A program made the position numbers and the translations under genes. The notes below the pieces were generated by a model. It was given only the letters and a program-made list of their open reading frames with translations. It searched no databases and was not told where the DNA came from. A stretch of DNA of 64,000 nt from Pseudomonas sp. HOU2 (GTDB taxonomy: Bacteria; Pseudomonadota; Gammaproteobacteria; Pseudomonadales; Pseudomonadaceae), in the NCBI RefSeq assembly GCF_040729435.1, contig NZ_CP160398.1, forward strand, positions 4,507,001 through 4,571,000, written 5' to 3'. Positions 26,743 to 36,780 of the stretch are shown piece after piece. Within the stretch, counting starts at the first letter, position 1. The number at the start of each line of letters is the position of its first letter.

Positions 26743-26766
26743 CCCCGGCACCTTGTCGGTGCCGGG
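26743..26766. terminator. Hairpin between convergent genes
   Basis: CCCGGCACC, TTGTC loop, GGTGCCGGG: perfect 9-bp stem between the SLOG gene and the APC permease gene. No clear T-run on either side. Confidence 0.5.
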
Positions 26767-26777
26767 ATGGCAGGTTC

Positions 26778-28262
26778 TTAGCGACTCACCTTCCACGCAT
26801 CCCCAGCCGGCGCCTTCCCATGGTCATACGGCTTGCCAATCCACATATAAGCCAACCCCAATCCAATCACGATGGCCGTGCTCAGCACCATCGCATAGTT
26901 CACGTACCACGCCGCATCCGGCGTACGTGGCCAGGCCATGTTGATGATTGCGCCAACGCCGTACACCAGCGCGCCGATGTTCACCGGCCAGCCCCAGGCG
27001 CCGAGGGTGAATTTGCCGCTGGGTTTCCAGCCTTTGCTGCGTGCATACAAAGCGGCCAGCACGATCATCTGGAACGCGAGGTAGATGCCGATGGCGGCGA
27101 AGCTGACGATGGTGGCCACGGCGTCTTGCAGGAAGAAGCCGAGGGCGATGATCAGGGCGGGCAGGACACCGGAGACGAACAGCGCGGCAACCGGCACCTG
27201 GGTGGTAGGAGAAATCTTTTTCAGCAGTCGGCTGCCGATGACCATTTCGTCGCGAGCGTAGGAGTACAGCAGACGGCTCGCCGCAGCCTGCAGGCTGATG
27301 ACGCAGGAGATGAAGGAAATCATCACTACGCCCATCACCACTTTCGAGCCGATCGGGCCGAAGGCATTGTTGAGGATGGTGGTGACCGGGTCCTTGTCGG
27401 TGCCGTTGATCACCGCTTGCATGTCCGGCACGGCGAGGATCAGCGCCAGGCAGGCGAACATCGCCGCGATGCCGCCGATGTAGATGGTCATGCGCATGGC
27501 CACCGGGATTTTTGCGCTCGGGTTCGGAGTTTCTTCGGCGACGTCGCCGCAGGCCTCGAAGCCGTAGTAGAGGAACATCCCGGCCAGCGAAGCGGTGAGG
27601 AAGGCTGGCAGGTACGAGCCGTCGACGCGGATGTCGAAGGTGTTGAACAGCACGCTCAACGGCTGATGACGTTCGAAGATCAGCAGGTACACGCCGACGA
27701 TCACCGCACCGACCAGTTCGCAGAGGAAGCCGAACATCGCGATGCGCGCCAGCACTTTGGTGCCGCTCAGATTGACCAGCGTGGCGAACAAGGTCAGCAC
27801 CAGCGCGATGACGATGTTGGTGTTGTTGCTCGGTTCAAACCCGAGCATCGCCGCCAGATACGGGCCGGCACCGACAGCCACCGCAGCAATGGTCACGCAC
27901 AGGGCGATGGAGTAGATCCAGCCGACCATCCATGCCCATTTCTTGCCGACCAGACGCCGCGCCCATGGATAAACGCCACCGGAAATCGGGAACTGCGAGA
28001 CCACTTCGCCGAAGATCAGGCACACCAGCAACTGGCCGAAACCGACCAGCAAGTAAGCCCAGAACATCGGTGGCCCGCCGGCCGCGAGGCACAGGCCGAA
28101 CAGGGTATAAACCCCTACGACCGGTGACAGATAAGTGAAGCCCAGCGCGAAGTTTTCCCACAGGCTCATGCTGCGGTTGAAGTTCGAGGTGTAGCCGAGT
28201 TTGCGCAGTTGTTCGGCATCGCTGTCGGCAACGGCGGCCGAGAGTTCGGGTGAGGCACTCAT
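26778..28262 (-). CDS. APC-superfamily amino-acid/GABA-type permease
   Basis: 494 residues with about 12 hydrophobic segments. The first membrane region (ENFALGFTYLSPVVGVYTLF) and PISGGVYPWARRLVG near residue 95 are typical of the amino acid/choline transporter branch that includes GABA permeases. YGFEACGDVAEETPNPSAKIP near residue 235 is a further family signature. Substrate by context: GABA or a polyamine catabolite, downstream of a putrescine-type ABC transporter and aldehyde dehydrogenases. Leftward; a REP pair lies between it and the preceding gene. Confidence 0.87.
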   Translation of the reverse strand: MSASPELSAAVADSDAEQLRKLGYTSNFNRSMSLWENFALGFTYLSPVVGVYTLFGLCLAAGGPPMFWAYLLVGFGQLLVCLIFGEVVSQFPISGGVYPWARRLVGKKWAWMVGWIYSIALCVTIAAVAVGAGPYLAAMLGFEPSNNTNIVIALVLTLFATLVNLSGTKVLARIAMFGFLCELVGAVIVGVYLLIFERHQPLSVLFNTFDIRVDGSYLPAFLTASLAGMFLYYGFEACGDVAEETPNPSAKIPVAMRMTIYIGGIAAMFACLALILAVPDMQAVINGTDKDPVTTILNNAFGPIGSKVVMGVVMISFISCVISLQAAASRLLYSYARDEMVIGSRLLKKISPTTQVPVAALFVSGVLPALIIALGFFLQDAVATIVSFAAIGIYLAFQMIVLAALYARSKGWKPSGKFTLGAWGWPVNIGALVYGVGAIINMAWPRTPDAAWYVNYAMVLSTAIVIGLGLAYMWIGKPYDHGKAPAGDAWKVSR

Positions 28263-28403
28263 GGGTGTTTGCTCCGGGAAATCGGCAGATTTCGGATGGC
28301 CGAGGCCGTGGCGGGGCTTTGCGGGCGCCGCCCGGGTCGGTGGTTATTGTTTTGGGATCCTGGTGGTGCGTAATGCCGGTTTCCTTCCTGAAACCGAGGT
28401 GAC

Positions 28404-28472
28404 GCCATCGCTGGCGAGCCAGCTCCCACAAGAGCTGCACTGAACCTTGTGGGAGCTGGCTTGCCAGCGATG
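28404..28472. repeat. Outward-facing REP pair (GTGGGAGCTGGCTTGCCAGC family)
   Basis: Arms 28404-28431 (CATCGCTGGCGAGCCAGCTC...) and 28447-28472 (GTGGGAGCTGGCTTGCCAGC). The right arm touches the stop-codon region of the aldehyde dehydrogenase gene. Confidence 0.88.
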
Positions 28473-28475
28473 CTT

Positions 28476-29900
28476 TTAGTGCTTGAACATCACATGCCGA
28501 ACCGTGGTGTAGTCCTCGAGCCCGTACATGGACATGTCCTTGCCGTAGCCGGACAATTTCTGACCGCCATGGGGCATTTCGCTGACGAGCATGAAGTGCG
28601 TGTTGACCCAGGTGCAGCCGTACTGCAACCGCGCGGACAAGCGATGGGCGCGTCCGACATCCGCCGTCCACACCGAGGAGGCGAGGCCGTAGTCGGAATC
28701 GTTGGCCCACTCCAGCGCCTGCGCTTCATCGGTGAATTTGGTCACCGACACCACCGGCCCGAACACCTCGCGGCGAACGATCTCGTCATCCTGTTGCGCG
28801 TCGGCCAGCACCGTCGGTTCGAAGAAGAAACCGTTGCCTTCCACAGCCTTGCCGCCGGTGATCAAGCGAATGTGCGACTGCGCCACGGCGCGTTCGACGA
28901 AAGCGGCGACGCGGTCGCGATGTTGCGCGGTGATCAGCGGTCCCAACTCGGTCGACGGATCATCCTGCAAGCCATACTTGATGCTGCTGACCGCCGCGCC
29001 AAGCTTCTCGACAAACTTGTCGTAAATGCCCTGCTGCGCGTAGATCCGGCACGCGGCGGTGCAGTCCTGCCCGGCGTTGTAGAAACCGAAGGTGCGAATG
29101 CCTTCCACCGCTGCATCGATATCGGCGTCGTCGAAGATGATCACCGGCGCCTTGCCGCCCAGTTCCATGTGCATGCGTTTGACGCTGTCGGCGGTGCTGG
29201 CAATGATGTTGGCGCCCGTAGCGATGGAGCCAGTCAGCGAGACCATGCGCACTTTCGAATGCGTGACCAACGGGCTGCCGACGGTAGGACCGCGACCGAA
29301 CACCAGATTGAGTACGCCTGCCGGGAAGATTTCCGACGCCAGTTCGGCCAGACGCAACGCGGTCAGCGGGGTTTGTTCTGACGGCTTGAGCACCACGGTA
29401 TTACCGGCGGCCAGCGCCGGGGCAATTTTCCAGGCGACCATCATCAACGGGTAGTTCCACGGCGCGATGGACGCGATCACGCCCACCGGGTCGCGGCGGA
29501 TCATCGAAGTGTGGCCTGGCAGGTATTCGCCACCGGCCGAACCGCTCATGCAACGGCTGGCGCCGGCGAAGAAACGGAACACATCGGCAATCGCCGGGAT
29601 CTCGTCGTTGAGTGCGGCGCTGTAGGGTTTGCCGCAGTTGTCGGATTCGAGTTTCGCCAGTTCCTCGCCATGGGCTTCGATGGCGTCGGCAAGTTTGAGC
29701 AGCAGCAGCGAGCGGTCCTTCGGCGCGGTTTGCGACCACTCGGCAAAGGCATTGTCGGCGGCGCGCACGGCGGCATCGACCTGGGCCTCGCTGGCTTCGT
29801 TGATTTCCACCAGCACACTGCCGAGCGCCGGGTTGAGCACCGGTTGGGCGGGGCCTTCGCCGTTGACCAGATGGCCGTTGATCAAGAGTCTGGTTTGCAT
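28476..29900 (-). CDS. Gamma-aminobutyraldehyde dehydrogenase
   Basis: 474 residues, the same length as E. coli PatD/YdcW, which oxidises 4-aminobutanal to GABA with NAD in putrescine breakdown. Catalytic Cys280 lies in [14 protein letters not shown] and Glu246 in [20 protein letters not shown] near residue 144 is the family motif. GAGGACAACAGAC supports ATG 29900 rather than the ATG seven codons earlier. It is one of two closely related aldehyde dehydrogenases in this cluster; the other is at 34278-35765. Confidence 0.9.
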   Translation of the reverse strand: MQTRLLINGHLVNGEGPAQPVLNPALGSVLVEINEASEAQVDAAVRAADNAFAEWSQTAPKDRSLLLLKLADAIEAHGEELAKLESDNCGKPYSAALNDEIPAIADVFRFFAGASRCMSGSAGGEYLPGHTSMIRRDPVGVIASIAPWNYPLMMVAWKIAPALAAGNTVVLKPSEQTPLTALRLAELASEIFPAGVLNLVFGRGPTVGSPLVTHSKVRMVSLTGSIATGANIIASTADSVKRMHMELGGKAPVIIFDDADIDAAVEGIRTFGFYNAGQDCTAACRIYAQQGIYDKFVEKLGAAVSSIKYGLQDDPSTELGPLITAQHRDRVAAFVERAVAQSHIRLITGGKAVEGNGFFFEPTVLADAQQDDEIVRREVFGPVVSVTKFTDEAQALEWANDSDYGLASSVWTADVGRAHRLSARLQYGCTWVNTHFMLVSEMPHGGQKLSGYGKDMSMYGLEDYTTVRHVMFKH

Positions 29901-29948
29901 GTCTGTTGTCCTCACTAACACTTTTATTGTTCTGTCGAAACCGAACCC

Positions 29949-30036
29949 CTGTAGGAGCTGCCGAAGGCTGCGATCTTTTGATCTTGATCTTCAAAAACAA
30001 CATCAAAAGATCGCAGCCTTCGGCAGCTCCTACAGG
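29949..30036. repeat. REPIN (TAGGAGCTGCCGAAGGCTGC family)
   Basis: Inverted arms around TTGATCTTCAAAAACAACATC; the complement of CGATCTTTTGAT appears on both sides. It separates the aldehyde dehydrogenase gene from the ABC permease genes within the cluster. Confidence 0.92.
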
Positions 30037-30042
30037 GAGGAT

Positions 30043-30852
30043 TTATTTACCGCCACTGCCCGCGACGCTCTCACCACCCCGGGTCAGGTAATACGCCCCG
30101 AGAATCGGCAACATGGTCACCATCATCACCAGCATGGCGACGACATTGGTCACCGGCACATCCCGTGGGCGGCTCAGTTGATTGAGCAGCCACAACGGCA
30201 AGGTGCGTTCGTGGCCAGCGGTGAAGGTGGTGACGATGATTTCGTCGAACGACAGCGCAAACGCCAACATGCCACCGGCCAGCAGCGCCGAGCCGAGGTT
30301 CGGCAGGATGATGTAGCGAAAGGTCTGCCAGCCGTCGGCGCCGAGATCCATCGAGGCCTCGATCAGGCTGTGCGAGGTGCGGCGCAGGCGGGCGATGACG
30401 TTGTTGTAGACGATCACCACGCAGAACGTCGCGTGACCGACGATGATGGTGAACATCCCCGGCTCGATCCCCAGCGTCTTGAACGTTGCCAGCAGCGCGA
30501 TCCCGGTGATGATCCCCGGCAGCGCAATCGGCAAAATCAGCATCAGCGAAATGCCCTGCTTGCCGAAGAAATCGCGGCGGTACAACGCGGCGGAAGCCAA
30601 GGTGCCGAGCACCATCGCAATCAAGGTGGCGATGGCCGCGATCTGCAGCGAGAGCTTGATCGCCTCCAGCACATCCGGCCGCGAAAACGCCACACTGAAC
30701 CAGTGCAGTGTGAAGCCCTTCGGCGGAAAGCTGAACGCGGCTTCCTCGGTGTTGAAGGCGTAAAGAAAGATGATCAGGATCGGGAAGTGCAGAAACACCA
30801 ACCCGCCCCAGGCTGCAATGCGCAAACCCAATGAAGCCTTTTCAGAGTGCAT
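30043..30852 (-). CDS. ABC transporter permease, PotC/YdcV-like
   Basis: 269 residues with about six membrane segments. The EAA-type cytoplasmic loop [31 protein letters not shown], about residues 162-192, is the contact site with the ATPase. N-terminal [20 protein letters not shown] is typical of the spermidine/putrescine permease PotC. Start overlaps the preceding permease gene by 11 bp, so they are co-translated. Fourth gene of the leftward ABC operon. Confidence 0.92.
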   Translation of the reverse strand: MHSEKASLGLRIAAWGGLVFLHFPILIIFLYAFNTEEAAFSFPPKGFTLHWFSVAFSRPDVLEAIKLSLQIAAIATLIAMVLGTLASAALYRRDFFGKQGISLMLILPIALPGIITGIALLATFKTLGIEPGMFTIIVGHATFCVVIVYNNVIARLRRTSHSLIEASMDLGADGWQTFRYIILPNLGSALLAGGMLAFALSFDEIIVTTFTAGHERTLPLWLLNQLSRPRDVPVTNVVAMLVMMVTMLPILGAYYLTRGGESVAGSGGK

Positions 30853-31777
30853 CGAAGGCCCCCAGACGTTTGACGATGGACAGATAAACCGCGATCAACA
30901 CAATTGGCACCAATGTGAACGCTGCCGCCATCGGCATGTTGCCGATCGCACCTTGCTGCGCGTACACCATGCTGCCGACGAAGTAGCCCGGCGGGCCGAC
31001 CAGTTGCGGCACGATGAAATCGCCCAGGGTCAGGGAAAAGGTGAAGATCGAACCGGCCGCAATTCCGGGCACCGACAGCGGCAAGATCACCTGCATGAAG
31101 GTCTGACGCGGCTTGGCGCCAAGGTCGGCAGAAGCCTGCAACAGCGACGGCGGCAAGCGCTCCAGCGAGGCCTGAATCGGCAGAATCATGAACGGCAGCC
31201 AGATGTAGACGAACACCATGAACCGTCCCAGATGCGAGGTCGACAGGGTGCTGCCGCCCACCCCGGGAATCCCCAGAATGAACTGCAACACTGGCTCCAG
31301 TCCCAGGTGCTGGACGAACCATTGCGCGACGCCACCCTTGGCCAACAGCAACGTCCAGGCGTAGGCCTTGACGATGTAACTGGCCCACATCGGCATCATC
31401 ACCGCGATGTAGAAAAACGCCTTGGTCTTGCCGGTAGTGTAGCGCGCCATGTAATAGGCAATCGGGAAGGCGACGATGGCGCTGGCGATCGACACGACGA
31501 TGGCCATGCTCAGCGTGCGCAGGATGATGTCGAAGTTCGACGGCTGAAACAGCGCGGCAAAATTCGCCAGCGTCAGGTCAGGGGTGACCGCCATGGTGAA
31601 GTCGTCAAAGGTGTAGAAACCCTGCCACAGCAGCACCAGCAGCGAGCCGAGATAGATCGCGCCAAACCACAGCAGTGGCGGCACCAGCAGCAGCGACAGG
31701 TACAGATTCGGCTTGCGGTAGAGCAGGTTGGAAAACCGCCGCAGCGGCGGTGCTTGAGTCATCGCGAGCGTGCTCAT
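30842..31777 (-). CDS. ABC transporter permease, PotB/YdcU-like
   Basis: 311 residues with six or more membrane segments. [27 protein letters not shown] in the C-terminal half is the EAA loop. Start chosen at [15 protein letters not shown], because the preceding 12 residues in frame lie inside the ATPase gene. The start codon abuts the ATPase stop at 31779. With the PotC-like partner it forms the heterodimeric channel. Confidence 0.92.
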   Translation of the reverse strand: MSTLAMTQAPPLRRFSNLLYRKPNLYLSLLLVPPLLWFGAIYLGSLLVLLWQGFYTFDDFTMAVTPDLTLANFAALFQPSNFDIILRTLSMAIVVSIASAIVAFPIAYYMARYTTGKTKAFFYIAVMMPMWASYIVKAYAWTLLLAKGGVAQWFVQHLGLEPVLQFILGIPGVGGSTLSTSHLGRFMVFVYIWLPFMILPIQASLERLPPSLLQASADLGAKPRQTFMQVILPLSVPGIAAGSIFTFSLTLGDFIVPQLVGPPGYFVGSMVYAQQGAIGNMPMAAAFTLVPIVLIAVYLSIVKRLGAFDAL

Positions 31778-31778
31778 T

Positions 31779-32816
31779 TCACACCCCGCTCGCCACAGTG
31801 TCGTGCAGCGCAATCATCGCTTCCCGCGCCCAGCGTGCGCTCAGGCGCTGGCCGGTCTGGTGCTGCGCGCTGCTGTCGATCCACTGATTGTTGGCGTGGC
31901 TGATGCTCAGGGTCTGGCCGTTTTCCAGTTTCAATTCATAGCGTGTGGCGCTGCCCTGATACTGGATGTCGTGGAGCAGACCACTGACTTCGATTTCGTG
32001 ACTGGCGAGCGGGCCTTCAGCGAAACGCACGTGCTCGGGGCGAATCGAAAACGGCTGCGGATGACCGCTGATTTGTCGGGCGAGATCGCCACGAATCACA
32101 TTCGAAGTGCCGACGAATTCGGCGACGAACGTGGTGGTCGGTTTCATGTACAGGTTGCGCGGGCTGTCGACCTGTTCGATGCGGCCCTTGTTGAATACAG
32201 CGACGCGATCGGACATCGACAGCGCCTCGGTCTGGTCGTGAGTGACGAAGATGAAGGTGATGCCGAGCTGGCGTTGCAGCTTCTTCAGTTCACTCTGCAT
32301 CTGCTCGCGCAGTTTCAGGTCGAGCGCGCCCAACGGTTCATCGAGCAACAGCACGCGCGGGCGATTGACCAGAGCCCGGGCGAGGGCGACGCGCTGGCGT
32401 TGACCGCCGGACAACTGCACCGGTTTGCGTGCGCCATAACCACCGAGGGCGACCATGTCCAACGCCTCTTCGGCGCGCTTGTGGCGTTCGGTTTTGCTCA
32501 CACCCTTGACCTTCAAACCGTAGGCGACGTTGTCCAGCACGTTCATGTGCGGGAACAGCGCGTAATCCTGGAAGACCGTGTTCACGTCGCGTTGATACGG
32601 CGGCAGACCGGCGGCTTCAGCGCCGTGAATGCGGATCGAGCCGGCGCTCGGTTGTTCGAATCCGGCGATCAGGCGCAGGCAGGTGGTCTTGCCCGAGCCG
32701 GAAGGACCGAGCATGGAAAAGAACTCGCCGTCCTGGATGTCGATGGAAACCCGGTCAACGGCCTTCACTTCGCCGAACTGCCGGGAAACGTTGGTGAACT
32801 GGACTGCAAGCGTCAT
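31779..32816 (-). CDS. ABC transporter ATP-binding protein, PotA/YdcT-like
   Basis: 345 residues. Walker A GPSGSGKTT near residue 37, signature LSGGQRQRVALARAL near residue 134, Walker B VLLLDEPLGALD near residue 155 and the H-loop in FVTHDQTEA. A C-terminal TOBE-type region follows after residue 240. This is the energy-coupling subunit of a polyamine-type importer. The true start is ATG 32816 (MTLAVQFTNVSRQFG); the frame upstream runs through a REPIN. The ABC operon lies between REPINs at 29949 and 32896. Confidence 0.94.
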   Translation of the reverse strand: MTLAVQFTNVSRQFGEVKAVDRVSIDIQDGEFFSMLGPSGSGKTTCLRLIAGFEQPSAGSIRIHGAEAAGLPPYQRDVNTVFQDYALFPHMNVLDNVAYGLKVKGVSKTERHKRAEEALDMVALGGYGARKPVQLSGGQRQRVALARALVNRPRVLLLDEPLGALDLKLREQMQSELKKLQRQLGITFIFVTHDQTEALSMSDRVAVFNKGRIEQVDSPRNLYMKPTTTFVAEFVGTSNVIRGDLARQISGHPQPFSIRPEHVRFAEGPLASHEIEVSGLLHDIQYQGSATRYELKLENGQTLSISHANNQWIDSSAQHQTGQRLSARWAREAMIALHDTVASGV

Positions 32817-32895
32817 GGTGCGGTGCTCCCAAAAGGCGTGGGCCGTCGCAGCGGTCCTCGCCTGGACTTCTGAAAAAACTGAATCCTGTTGCTTT

Positions 32896-33028
32896 TGTGG
32901 CGAGGGAGCTTGCTCCCGCTGGAGTGCGCAGCACTCCCAATTGGCCATGTGCGATTTGACTGGCAGACCGCATTGACAGGTCTTGGGGTGGCTTCGCCAC
33001 CCAGCGGGAGCAAGCTCCCTCGCCACAG
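32896..33028. repeat. REPIN (GAGGGAGCTTGCTCCC family) between the binding-protein gene and ATPase gene
   Basis: GTGGCGAGGGAGCTTGCTCC on the left and the complement ending CTCCCTCGCCACAGG on the right, both without the 16-nt block. It interrupts the operon between the solute-binding-protein gene and its ATPase gene, a place where such repeats often stabilise the upstream mRNA. Confidence 0.92.
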
Positions 33029-33040
33029 GTGAGCGGCTTG

Positions 33041-34192
33041 TCAGCGGCCGCCCATGATCGCGATGTAGTCCTGAGTCCAGCGGCTATAAGGCACGAACTT
33101 GCCGCCCTCGGCCTGCGGGGTTTTCCAGAAGGCGATCTTGTCGAATTGGTCGAAACCGTTGGTCTTGCAGCCTTCGGCGCCGAGCAGTTCGCTCTCCTTG
33201 CACGCGGCTGGTACGGCCGGCAACGAGCCGAACCACGCTGCCACGTCACCCTGGACTTTCGGCTGCAGCGACCAGTCCATCCATTTGTACGCGCAGTTCG
33301 GGTGCTTGGCCTCGGCGTGCAGCATGGTGGTGTCGGCCCAGCCGGTGGCGCCTTCTTTCGGGATGGTCGAAGCGATCGGCTGCTTCTCGTTGATCAGGCC
33401 GTTGACCTGATACGGCCAGGCGCTCGATGCCACCACACCTTCGTTCTTGAAGTCACTCATCTGTACCGTGGTGTCGTGCCAGTAGCGGTGGATCAATGGC
33501 TGCTGCGCGCGCAGCAGATCGAGCACAGCCTTGTACTGCGCTTCGGTGAGTTGATACGGATCCTTGATCCCCAGCTCAGGTTTGGCGGTCTTCAGGTACA
33601 GCGCCGCGTCGGCGATGTATATCGGGCCGTCATAGGCCTGCACGCGACCCTTGTTCGGTTTGCCATCGGGGAAATTCTGCGCGTCGAACAATACGTTCCA
33701 GCTGGTCGGCGGCGTCTTGAACACGTTGGTGTTGTACATCAGCACGTTCGGGCCCCACTGGTACGGGGTGCCGTAGGTCTGCTTGTTGACCACATACCAC
33801 GGCGCATCTTTGAGGCGTGGGTCGAGGGTGCTCCAGTTCGGGATCAACGCGGTGTTGATCGGTTGCACACGCTTGCCGACGATCAACCGCAGCGAGGCAT
33901 CACCGGACGCGGTCACCAGGTCGTAACCGCCCTTGGCCATCAGACTGACCATCTCGTCGGAGGTGGCGGCAGTCTTCACGTTGACCTTGCAGCCGGTTTC
34001 CTTCTCGAAACCGCTCACCCAGTCGTAGGCCTTGTCACTCTCGCCACGTTCGATGTAACCCGGCCAGGCGACAATATCCAGCTGACCTTCGCCGGCGCCG
34101 ACGGCTTTCAGCGGCTCGGCAGCTTGCAGGCTGGCGCTGGCCAGAAGGGCTGTGGTGATTGCACTGAACAGTGCGGTCTTGTGCACGAACAT
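33041..34192 (-). CDS. ABC transporter periplasmic solute-binding protein, PotD/YdcS-like
   Basis: 383 residues with a signal peptide (MFVHKTALFSAITTALLASA, cleavage after SLQA). The body has LDIVAWPGYIERG near residue 38, KETGCKVNVKTAATSDEMVSLM and YDLVTASGDASLRLIVGKRVQPIN, typical of the SBP_bac_8 polyamine-binding branch. It should bind a polyamine or related compound in the periplasm and hand it to the permeases at 30043-31777. Five cysteines are visible in the mature part (NCAYKW, AACKESELLGAEGCK), enough for disulfides. Confidence 0.93.
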   Translation of the reverse strand: MFVHKTALFSAITTALLASASLQAAEPLKAVGAGEGQLDIVAWPGYIERGESDKAYDWVSGFEKETGCKVNVKTAATSDEMVSLMAKGGYDLVTASGDASLRLIVGKRVQPINTALIPNWSTLDPRLKDAPWYVVNKQTYGTPYQWGPNVLMYNTNVFKTPPTSWNVLFDAQNFPDGKPNKGRVQAYDGPIYIADAALYLKTAKPELGIKDPYQLTEAQYKAVLDLLRAQQPLIHRYWHDTTVQMSDFKNEGVVASSAWPYQVNGLINEKQPIASTIPKEGATGWADTTMLHAEAKHPNCAYKWMDWSLQPKVQGDVAAWFGSLPAVPAACKESELLGAEGCKTNGFDQFDKIAFWKTPQAEGGKFVPYSRWTQDYIAIMGGR

Positions 34193-34277
34193 GGTTGAAC
34201 CCTCTTCTTCAAATTATGGTCGGGGCAGTTGTGAACGCGGTGAAGCCATGCCGTTTTGCGGCTTGTTATTAGCGTAG

Positions 34278-35765
34278 TCAGAGATGCTGGCCGTGGCGGG
34301 CCATGATGTGTCGCACCACGCTGTAGTCCTGCAGCGAATCACTGGATAAGTCTTTGCCGTATCCGGAGCGTTTCAGCCCGCCGTGGGGCATTTCGCTGAC
34401 CAGCATGAAATGGCTGTTGATCCAGGTGCAGCCGTACTGCAAGCGGGCGGCGACCTGCATCGCCTTGTCCAGGTTCTGCGTCCACACCGACGAGGCGAGG
34501 CCGTATTCGGAGTCGTTGGCCCAGTCCACCGCTTGCGCGAGTTCGTCGAAGCGGGTCACGGTGACCACCGGGCCGAACACTTCGCGCTGGACGATTTCAT
34601 CGCTCTGTTTGCAGCCGGCGAGCAATGTCGGTTGGTAGAAGAACCCGGCGCCGGAATGCACCGCCGCGCCGGTTACCCGTTCGATGTGCGGCTGGCCGAG
34701 GGCGCGCTCGACGAAACTGGCGACGCGGTCGCGCTGGCGGGTGCTGATCAGCGGGCCGATCTCGTTGTCGGCATCACGCTTGCCAGCGAATCGCAGGCTG
34801 CTGACCGCTGCGCCGAGCTCGGCGACCAATTTGTCGTGAATCCCGGCCTGGGCGTAGATCCGGCATGCTGCGGTGCAATCCTGCCCGGCGTTGTAATAAC
34901 CGTAGGTGCGCACGCCGTCGACCACCGCCTGAATGTCGGCATCGTTGCAGACGATCACCGGGGCCTTGCCGCCGAGTTCCAGATGCGTGCGCTTGAGGGT
35001 TTTTGCAGCGGCCTGGAGGATTTTCTGCCCGGTGACGATATCGCCGGTCAGCGAGACCATGCGCACCTTGGCGTGGCCGACCAGATGGCTGCCGACGCCT
35101 TCACCGCCACCGCAGATGATGTTGATCACCCCGCGCGGCAGGATCTCGGCCAGCGCTGGCGCCAGTGCGAGGATCGACAGCGGCGTGTGTTCCGACGGCT
35201 TGAACACCAGCGTATTGCCGGCGGCGAGGGCCGGGGCGATTTTCCACGCGGCCATCATGATCGGGTAGTTCCACGGCGCAATCGACGCCACCACGCCAAT
35301 CGGATCGCGGCGCACCATGCTGGTGTAACCCGGCAGGTATTCGCCGCTGAGCTGGCCGGTCTGGCAACGCACGGCGCCGGCGAAGAAACGGAACACGTCG
35401 ACGGTCGCAGTCAAATCGTCCTGACGCGCCAGGTGCAGCGGCTTGCCGCAGTTCAGCGCTTCGAGGCGGGCGAGGTGATCGGCGTGTTTTTCCACCGCAC
35501 TGGCGATGTCCAGCAGCAGGTTCGAACGTTGTTGCGGCGTGGTCCGTGACCATTCAGCAAAGGCGCGGTGCGCGGCGAGGATCGCGGTTTCAACCTGCTC
35601 GGTGCTGGCCTCGGCGATGTGGGTGAGGATTTCACCGGTGGCCGGGTTGAGGATCGGTTCGACAAAACCTTGCCCGGCGACCAGTTCGCCGTCGATCAGC
35701 AACGCGGTACACATCGGGGTCTGCACGCCAGCCATTTTCCGCGATCTCTTTTCTTGTGTGGTCAT
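34278..35765 (-). CDS. Second gamma-aminobutyraldehyde-dehydrogenase-like protein
   Basis: 495 residues. Catalytic [15 protein letters not shown] and LELGGKAPV motifs as in the paralogue at 28476, with a roughly 20-residue N-terminal extension. It begins the leftward cluster, upstream of the ABC operon. The motif block [24 protein letters not shown] is nearly identical in both paralogues, suggesting duplication or two related aldehyde substrates. GGGAG precedes ATG 35765; ATGs at 35735 and 35714 are possible alternatives. Confidence 0.88.
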   Translation of the reverse strand: MTTQEKRSRKMAGVQTPMCTALLIDGELVAGQGFVEPILNPATGEILTHIAEASTEQVETAILAAHRAFAEWSRTTPQQRSNLLLDIASAVEKHADHLARLEALNCGKPLHLARQDDLTATVDVFRFFAGAVRCQTGQLSGEYLPGYTSMVRRDPIGVVASIAPWNYPIMMAAWKIAPALAAGNTLVFKPSEHTPLSILALAPALAEILPRGVINIICGGGEGVGSHLVGHAKVRMVSLTGDIVTGQKILQAAAKTLKRTHLELGGKAPVIVCNDADIQAVVDGVRTYGYYNAGQDCTAACRIYAQAGIHDKLVAELGAAVSSLRFAGKRDADNEIGPLISTRQRDRVASFVERALGQPHIERVTGAAVHSGAGFFYQPTLLAGCKQSDEIVQREVFGPVVTVTRFDELAQAVDWANDSEYGLASSVWTQNLDKAMQVAARLQYGCTWINSHFMLVSEMPHGGLKRSGYGKDLSSDSLQDYSVVRHIMARHGQHL

Positions 35766-35865
35766 TGTGGCTCCCATGCCCGGGAGCCGACCGTCTTATA
35801 GATGCAGCAAGACTAGTGCGCGGCTCCGAGGTCGACAAATTCTAAATACTGAATGTGGCATTCGA

Positions 35866-36780
35866 TTAAATAGATGGCTTGCGTCCGCCGTGGGGCTGTT
35901 CGCGGGCCACGGTCAGAAATGGATCAACCAGGGCAGGACGCGCGGTCCCTCGGCGCCAGGCCAGACCGACGTCGAGGGTCTGGTTGAGGTCGGCAATTGG
36001 CCGCGCTTCGATGATGTCGCCCTCCAGTGACCATGGGCGGTAAGTCATGTCCGGTTGAATCGAAACGCCTAGCCCTGCCGCCACCAGACTTCGCACCGCC
36101 TCGGTGGATGCGGTTCTTAGGGTGATCTTCGGTTGCAGCCCGGCGCCGCGCCACAGGCGTTGGGCGTTGCGATCCATTTCGTCGACGTTCAGTTGAATCA
36201 GCGGTTCGCGAGCGACGTCGGCGAGGTTGATGCTGTCGTGTTCCAGCAATGGATGCTGGGCCGGCAGCCACAGACGGTGCGGCGAGTGGGTCAGCACTTC
36301 GGTCTGCAGGGCGTGGCGGTCTTCAAGGTTGGAGAGAATCAGCACGCCGACATCGATTTCGCCGCTGACCAGCAAATGCTCGATGTACGGACGTTCGTCC
36401 TCCATCACCCGGATTTCCACGTTGGGATAGGCGCGCTGGAACCGCGTGAGCAGATCGGCGAGGTAATAACCGGCGACCAGACTGGTCACGCCGACGATCA
36501 ACTGCCCGGCGACCTGATCGGTGCTTTGTTGCAGGCTGCGCTTGGCATTGTCCACGGTCGCCAGAATCAGATGCGCCTGGCGCAGGAACTGATGGCCTTG
36601 ATGGGTCAGGGTCATGCCCTTGGCATGGCGGCTGAACAGGCTGACGCCGATTTCTTCCTCCAGTTGCTGGATCGCCAGGGTCAGGGTCGATTGGGAAATA
36701 AACGCGGTTTGCGCGGCGGCGGAGATAGAGCCGGTCTCGGCCACCGCGATGAAGTGGCGGATCTGACGCAGGGTCATCAT
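35866..36780 (-). CDS. LysR-family transcriptional regulator
   Basis: 304 residues. The N-terminal winged helix-turn-helix, residues 1-65 (MTLRQIRHFIAVAETGSISAAAQTAFISQSTLTLAIQQLEEEI in outline), is the LysR hallmark, followed by a two-lobed effector domain (DQVAGQLIVGVTSLVAGYYL onwards). Two adjacent ATG codons at 36780 and 36777 are possible starts. It lies upstream of the aldehyde dehydrogenase on the same strand; it is a likely regulator of the cluster, which is inference. Confidence 0.93.
   Translation of the reverse strand: MMTLRQIRHFIAVAETGSISAAAQTAFISQSTLTLAIQQLEEEIGVSLFSRHAKGMTLTHQGHQFLRQAHLILATVDNAKRSLQQSTDQVAGQLIVGVTSLVAGYYLADLLTRFQRAYPNVEIRVMEDERPYIEHLLVSGEIDVGVLILSNLEDRHALQTEVLTHSPHRLWLPAQHPLLEHDSINLADVAREPLIQLNVDEMDRNAQRLWRGAGLQPKITLRTASTEAVRSLVAAGLGVSIQPDMTYRPWSLEGDIIEARPIADLNQTLDVGLAWRRGTARPALVDPFLTVAREQPHGGRKPSI

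Noticed and set aside
24567..26766. The island as a prophage remnant
   Set aside because: Only one phage-like gene (BRO-N); no integrase, att repeats, tRNA or structural genes.
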